From contig DVIM01000098.1 in NCBI GenBank assembly GCA_018711265.1, positions 1 through 23,739 on the forward strand: a DNA stretch of 23,739 nucleotides. The letters are read 5' to 3'. Shown here in pieces: positions 22,425 through 23,739 of this stretch (position 1 is the first letter of the stretch; each line of letters begins with the position of its first letter). A model generated the notes under the pieces. That model saw nothing but the letters and a program-made list of their open reading frames with translations. It did no database searches and had not been told where the DNA came from. Source of the DNA: Spyradocola merdavium (GTDB lineage: Bacteria; Bacillota; Clostridia; Christensenellales; UBA1750). The position numbers were made by a program, and so were the translations under genes.

Positions 22425-23339
22425 ATGCGAACCATTCCCCTTGGCAAGACGGGCCTTGCGGTGCCGGCGGTCGCGCTGGGCTGCATGCGCCTGACCGCGC
22501 TGGACGAGCGCGGCGCGCAAACCTACGTCCGCACGGCGCTGGAATACGGCGCGAACTTCTTCGACCACGCGGACATCTACGGCGGCGGCACCTGCGAGGA
22601 GCTCTTCGGCAAGGCCATCGCGGGCATCCCGCGGGAAGAGCTGATTATCCAGTCCAAGTGCGGCATCGTCCCGGGCAAGCGCTACGACTTCTCCCGCGAG
22701 CACATCCTGCGCAGCGTGGACGAGAGCCTCAAGCGCCTGAAGGTGGAGTACCTGGACGTGCTGCTCCTGCACCGGCCGGATGCGCTCATGGAGCCGGAGG
22801 AGGTCGCCGAGGCCTTCTGCGAGCTCAAGGCCAGCGGCAAGGTGCGCCACTTCGGCGTCTCCAACCAGAACCCGATGCAGATGCAGCTCCTGCAGAAGTA
22901 CATGCCCATGCCGATCGCGGCCAACCAGATCCAGCTCTCCCTGGCCTGCTGCACGCCGATCTCCGCGGGCATCCACGTCAACACGGGCGAGGAGGCCGCC
23001 GTGGACCGCGACGGCTCGGTCCTGGACTACTGCCGCCTGAACGACATCACGATCCAGCCCTGGTCGCCCTTCCAGTACGGCTTCTTTGGCGGCGTGTTCC
23101 TGGGGAGCGAAAAGTACCCGGAGCTCAACGCGGCCATCGACAAGCTCGCCGAGAAGTACGGCGTCTCCAACACCACCATCGCGCTGGCCTGGCTGCTGCG
23201 GCATCCCGCGCGCCTGCAGCCGATCGTGGGCACGATGAACCTGGACCGCCTGCGCGACTGCCTGCGCGCGCCGGACATCGTCCTGACGCGCCAGGAGTGG
23301 TACGACCTCTACCTGGCCGCGGGCAACACCCTGCCCTGA
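22425..23339 (+). CDS. Aldo/keto reductase (YdhF-like)
   Basis: NAD(P)H-dependent oxidoreductase of the aldo/keto reductase family. The 304-residue product is a single TIM barrel with tetrad residues Asp47, Tyr52, Lys78 and His116 (LLLHRPD), and C-terminal cofactor-binding segments QPWSPFQYG and PIVGTMNLDRL. The last is typical of the YdhF-like subgroup. GAGGAGG lies nine bases before the ATG, 22 bases after the iron-sulfur reductase gene, so the two are co-transcribed. Unlike its neighbour it has no Cys clusters. A long perfect terminator hairpin follows. Confidence 0.93.
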   Translation: MRTIPLGKTGLAVPAVALGCMRLTALDERGAQTYVRTALEYGANFFDHADIYGGGTCEELFGKAIAGIPREELIIQSKCGIVPGKRYDFSREHILRSVDESLKRLKVEYLDVLLLHRPDALMEPEEVAEAFCELKASGKVRHFGVSNQNPMQMQLLQKYMPMPIAANQIQLSLACCTPISAGIHVNTGEEAAVDRDGSVLDYCRLNDITIQPWSPFQYGFFGGVFLGSEKYPELNAAIDKLAEKYGVSNTTIALAWLLRHPARLQPIVGTMNLDRLRDCLRAPDIVLTRQEWYDLYLAAGNTLP

Positions 23340-23365
23340 CCGCAGAGCAGGGGAGACCCTCGCGC

Positions 23366-23406
23366 AAAGCGCCGCGCCCTGTCTAAAACAGGGCGCGGCG
23401 CTTTTT
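23366..23406. terminator. Perfect 17-bp terminator hairpin between convergent genes
   Basis: 23366-23382 pairs exactly with 23388-23404 around a 5-base loop. Five T follow on the plus strand. The stem begins with AAA, giving a short T-run on the minus strand, so it can end transcripts from both the aldo/keto reductase operon and the DUF3788-like gene. Confidence 0.92.
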
Positions 23407-23433
23407 CCTGTGCGGACCTTTCCGCGAAGCGGA

Positions 23434-23739
23434 CTATTCCGCCGCGGGCGATCGGAGCGGCGGCTTTCGATTCGGCCGCCGCCAATTCCGTCGCATCGGT
23501 CGGTGAAAACAGGGCCCATTTTCCGCCGCGATAGGGTTTTGCCTCGTCGTATTGCCTGCAGACGGCAGGGGGGAGGCTCTCTCGGATCTCTTCAAACTTT
23601 TTTCGCTCCGCTTGCCCAAAGATCACCAGGAACCCCATGCACTGGCGCCTGGCTATAGGCGGCAGAGGGTATTTCCGCTCGTGCGCCCAATCCCTGCCGC
23701 CGGGACTCCACAGCCGTAGAAATATTTGTCCAGCAAAAA
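23434..23739 (-). pseudogene. DUF3788-like gene, cut by the window edge and possibly frameshifted
   Basis: On the minus strand the frame is open from the window edge, through an in-frame ATG at 23638, and on past 23434. Its translation (WAHERKYPL, then GFLVIFGQAERKKFEEIR, YDEAKPYRGGKWALF) resembles the C-terminal half of clostridial DUF3788 proteins of unknown function. Relatives as I remember them end in a segment like IKRRPNRK; here RRPNRKP appears in a different frame, which stops at 23434, while the original frame runs on through the downstream terminator. This suggests a small out-of-frame deletion near 23480. The N-terminal part lies outside the window, so intactness cannot be judged. 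The family call rests on recalled sequence patterns. Confidence 0.45.

Overview
The window reads as chromosomal DNA of a G+C-rich, endospore-forming, anaerobic-type Firmicute (Clostridia in the broad sense). The evidence is the spoVAC-spoVAD-spoVAE cluster, strong AGGAGG-type ribosome binding sites, sigma-A-like promoters, and GC-rich hairpin plus T-tract terminators after almost every operon. I cannot name a genus. No rRNA, tRNA, CRISPR array, insertion sequence or phage gene is visible.

Layout. (1) 1-2831, minus strand: class II fructose-bisphosphate aldolase (fba) and glucose-6-phosphate isomerase (pgi), each with its own terminator; pgi has an AT-rich 15-bp perfect inverted repeat in front of it. 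(2) 2850-5208, plus: a DUF3810-type membrane zinc-peptidase-like protein, a small one-pass membrane protein and a hexapeptide-repeat sugar O-acetyltransferase. (3) 5226-7264, plus: a Gfo/Idh/MocA oxidoreductase and a xylose-isomerase-like TIM barrel, with a near-consensus promoter and a terminator. (4) 7269-9200: a P1B heavy-metal ATPase whose promoter spacer carries a CsoR-type palindrome. (5) 9214-14463: a promoter, a structured leader RNA of unrecognised class ending in a terminator, then a five-gene nickel/peptide-type ABC importer (binding protein, two permeases, two ATPases). (6) 14518-16584: a small membrane ORF followed by spoVAC, spoVAD and spoVAE. (7) 16621-18326: pyruvate kinase behind a long AT-richer leader that can fold a terminator-like hairpin and also holds a 51-codon ORF overlapping the pyk start. 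(8) 18325-19191: a ZmaR-type GNAT acetyltransferase. (9) 19228-21233: a ThuA-like protein and a second Gfo/Idh/MocA oxidoreductase. (10) 21269-23406: two aldo/keto reductases, the first with a two-cluster ferredoxin tail. (11) 23434-23739, minus: an incomplete DUF3788-like gene running off the window, possibly frameshifted.

How it fits together. fba, pgi and pyk give three glycolytic steps from separate transcription units. Regions 3 and 9 pair Gfo/Idh/MocA dehydrogenases with a sugar isomerase/epimerase or a ThuA protein, as in YcjS/YcjR-like and ThuB/ThuA-like 3-keto-sugar pathways; the two aldo/keto reductases may belong to the same carbohydrate chemistry. Regions 4 and 5 place a probable metal exporter beside a probable metal importer, each with its own candidate sensor: a DNA palindrome for the exporter and an RNA leader for the importer.

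The items most worth following up are the leader RNA at 9249-9397 and the pyk leader at 16657-16841. Both show mutually exclusive or terminator-like folds and neither matches a riboswitch class I recognise.
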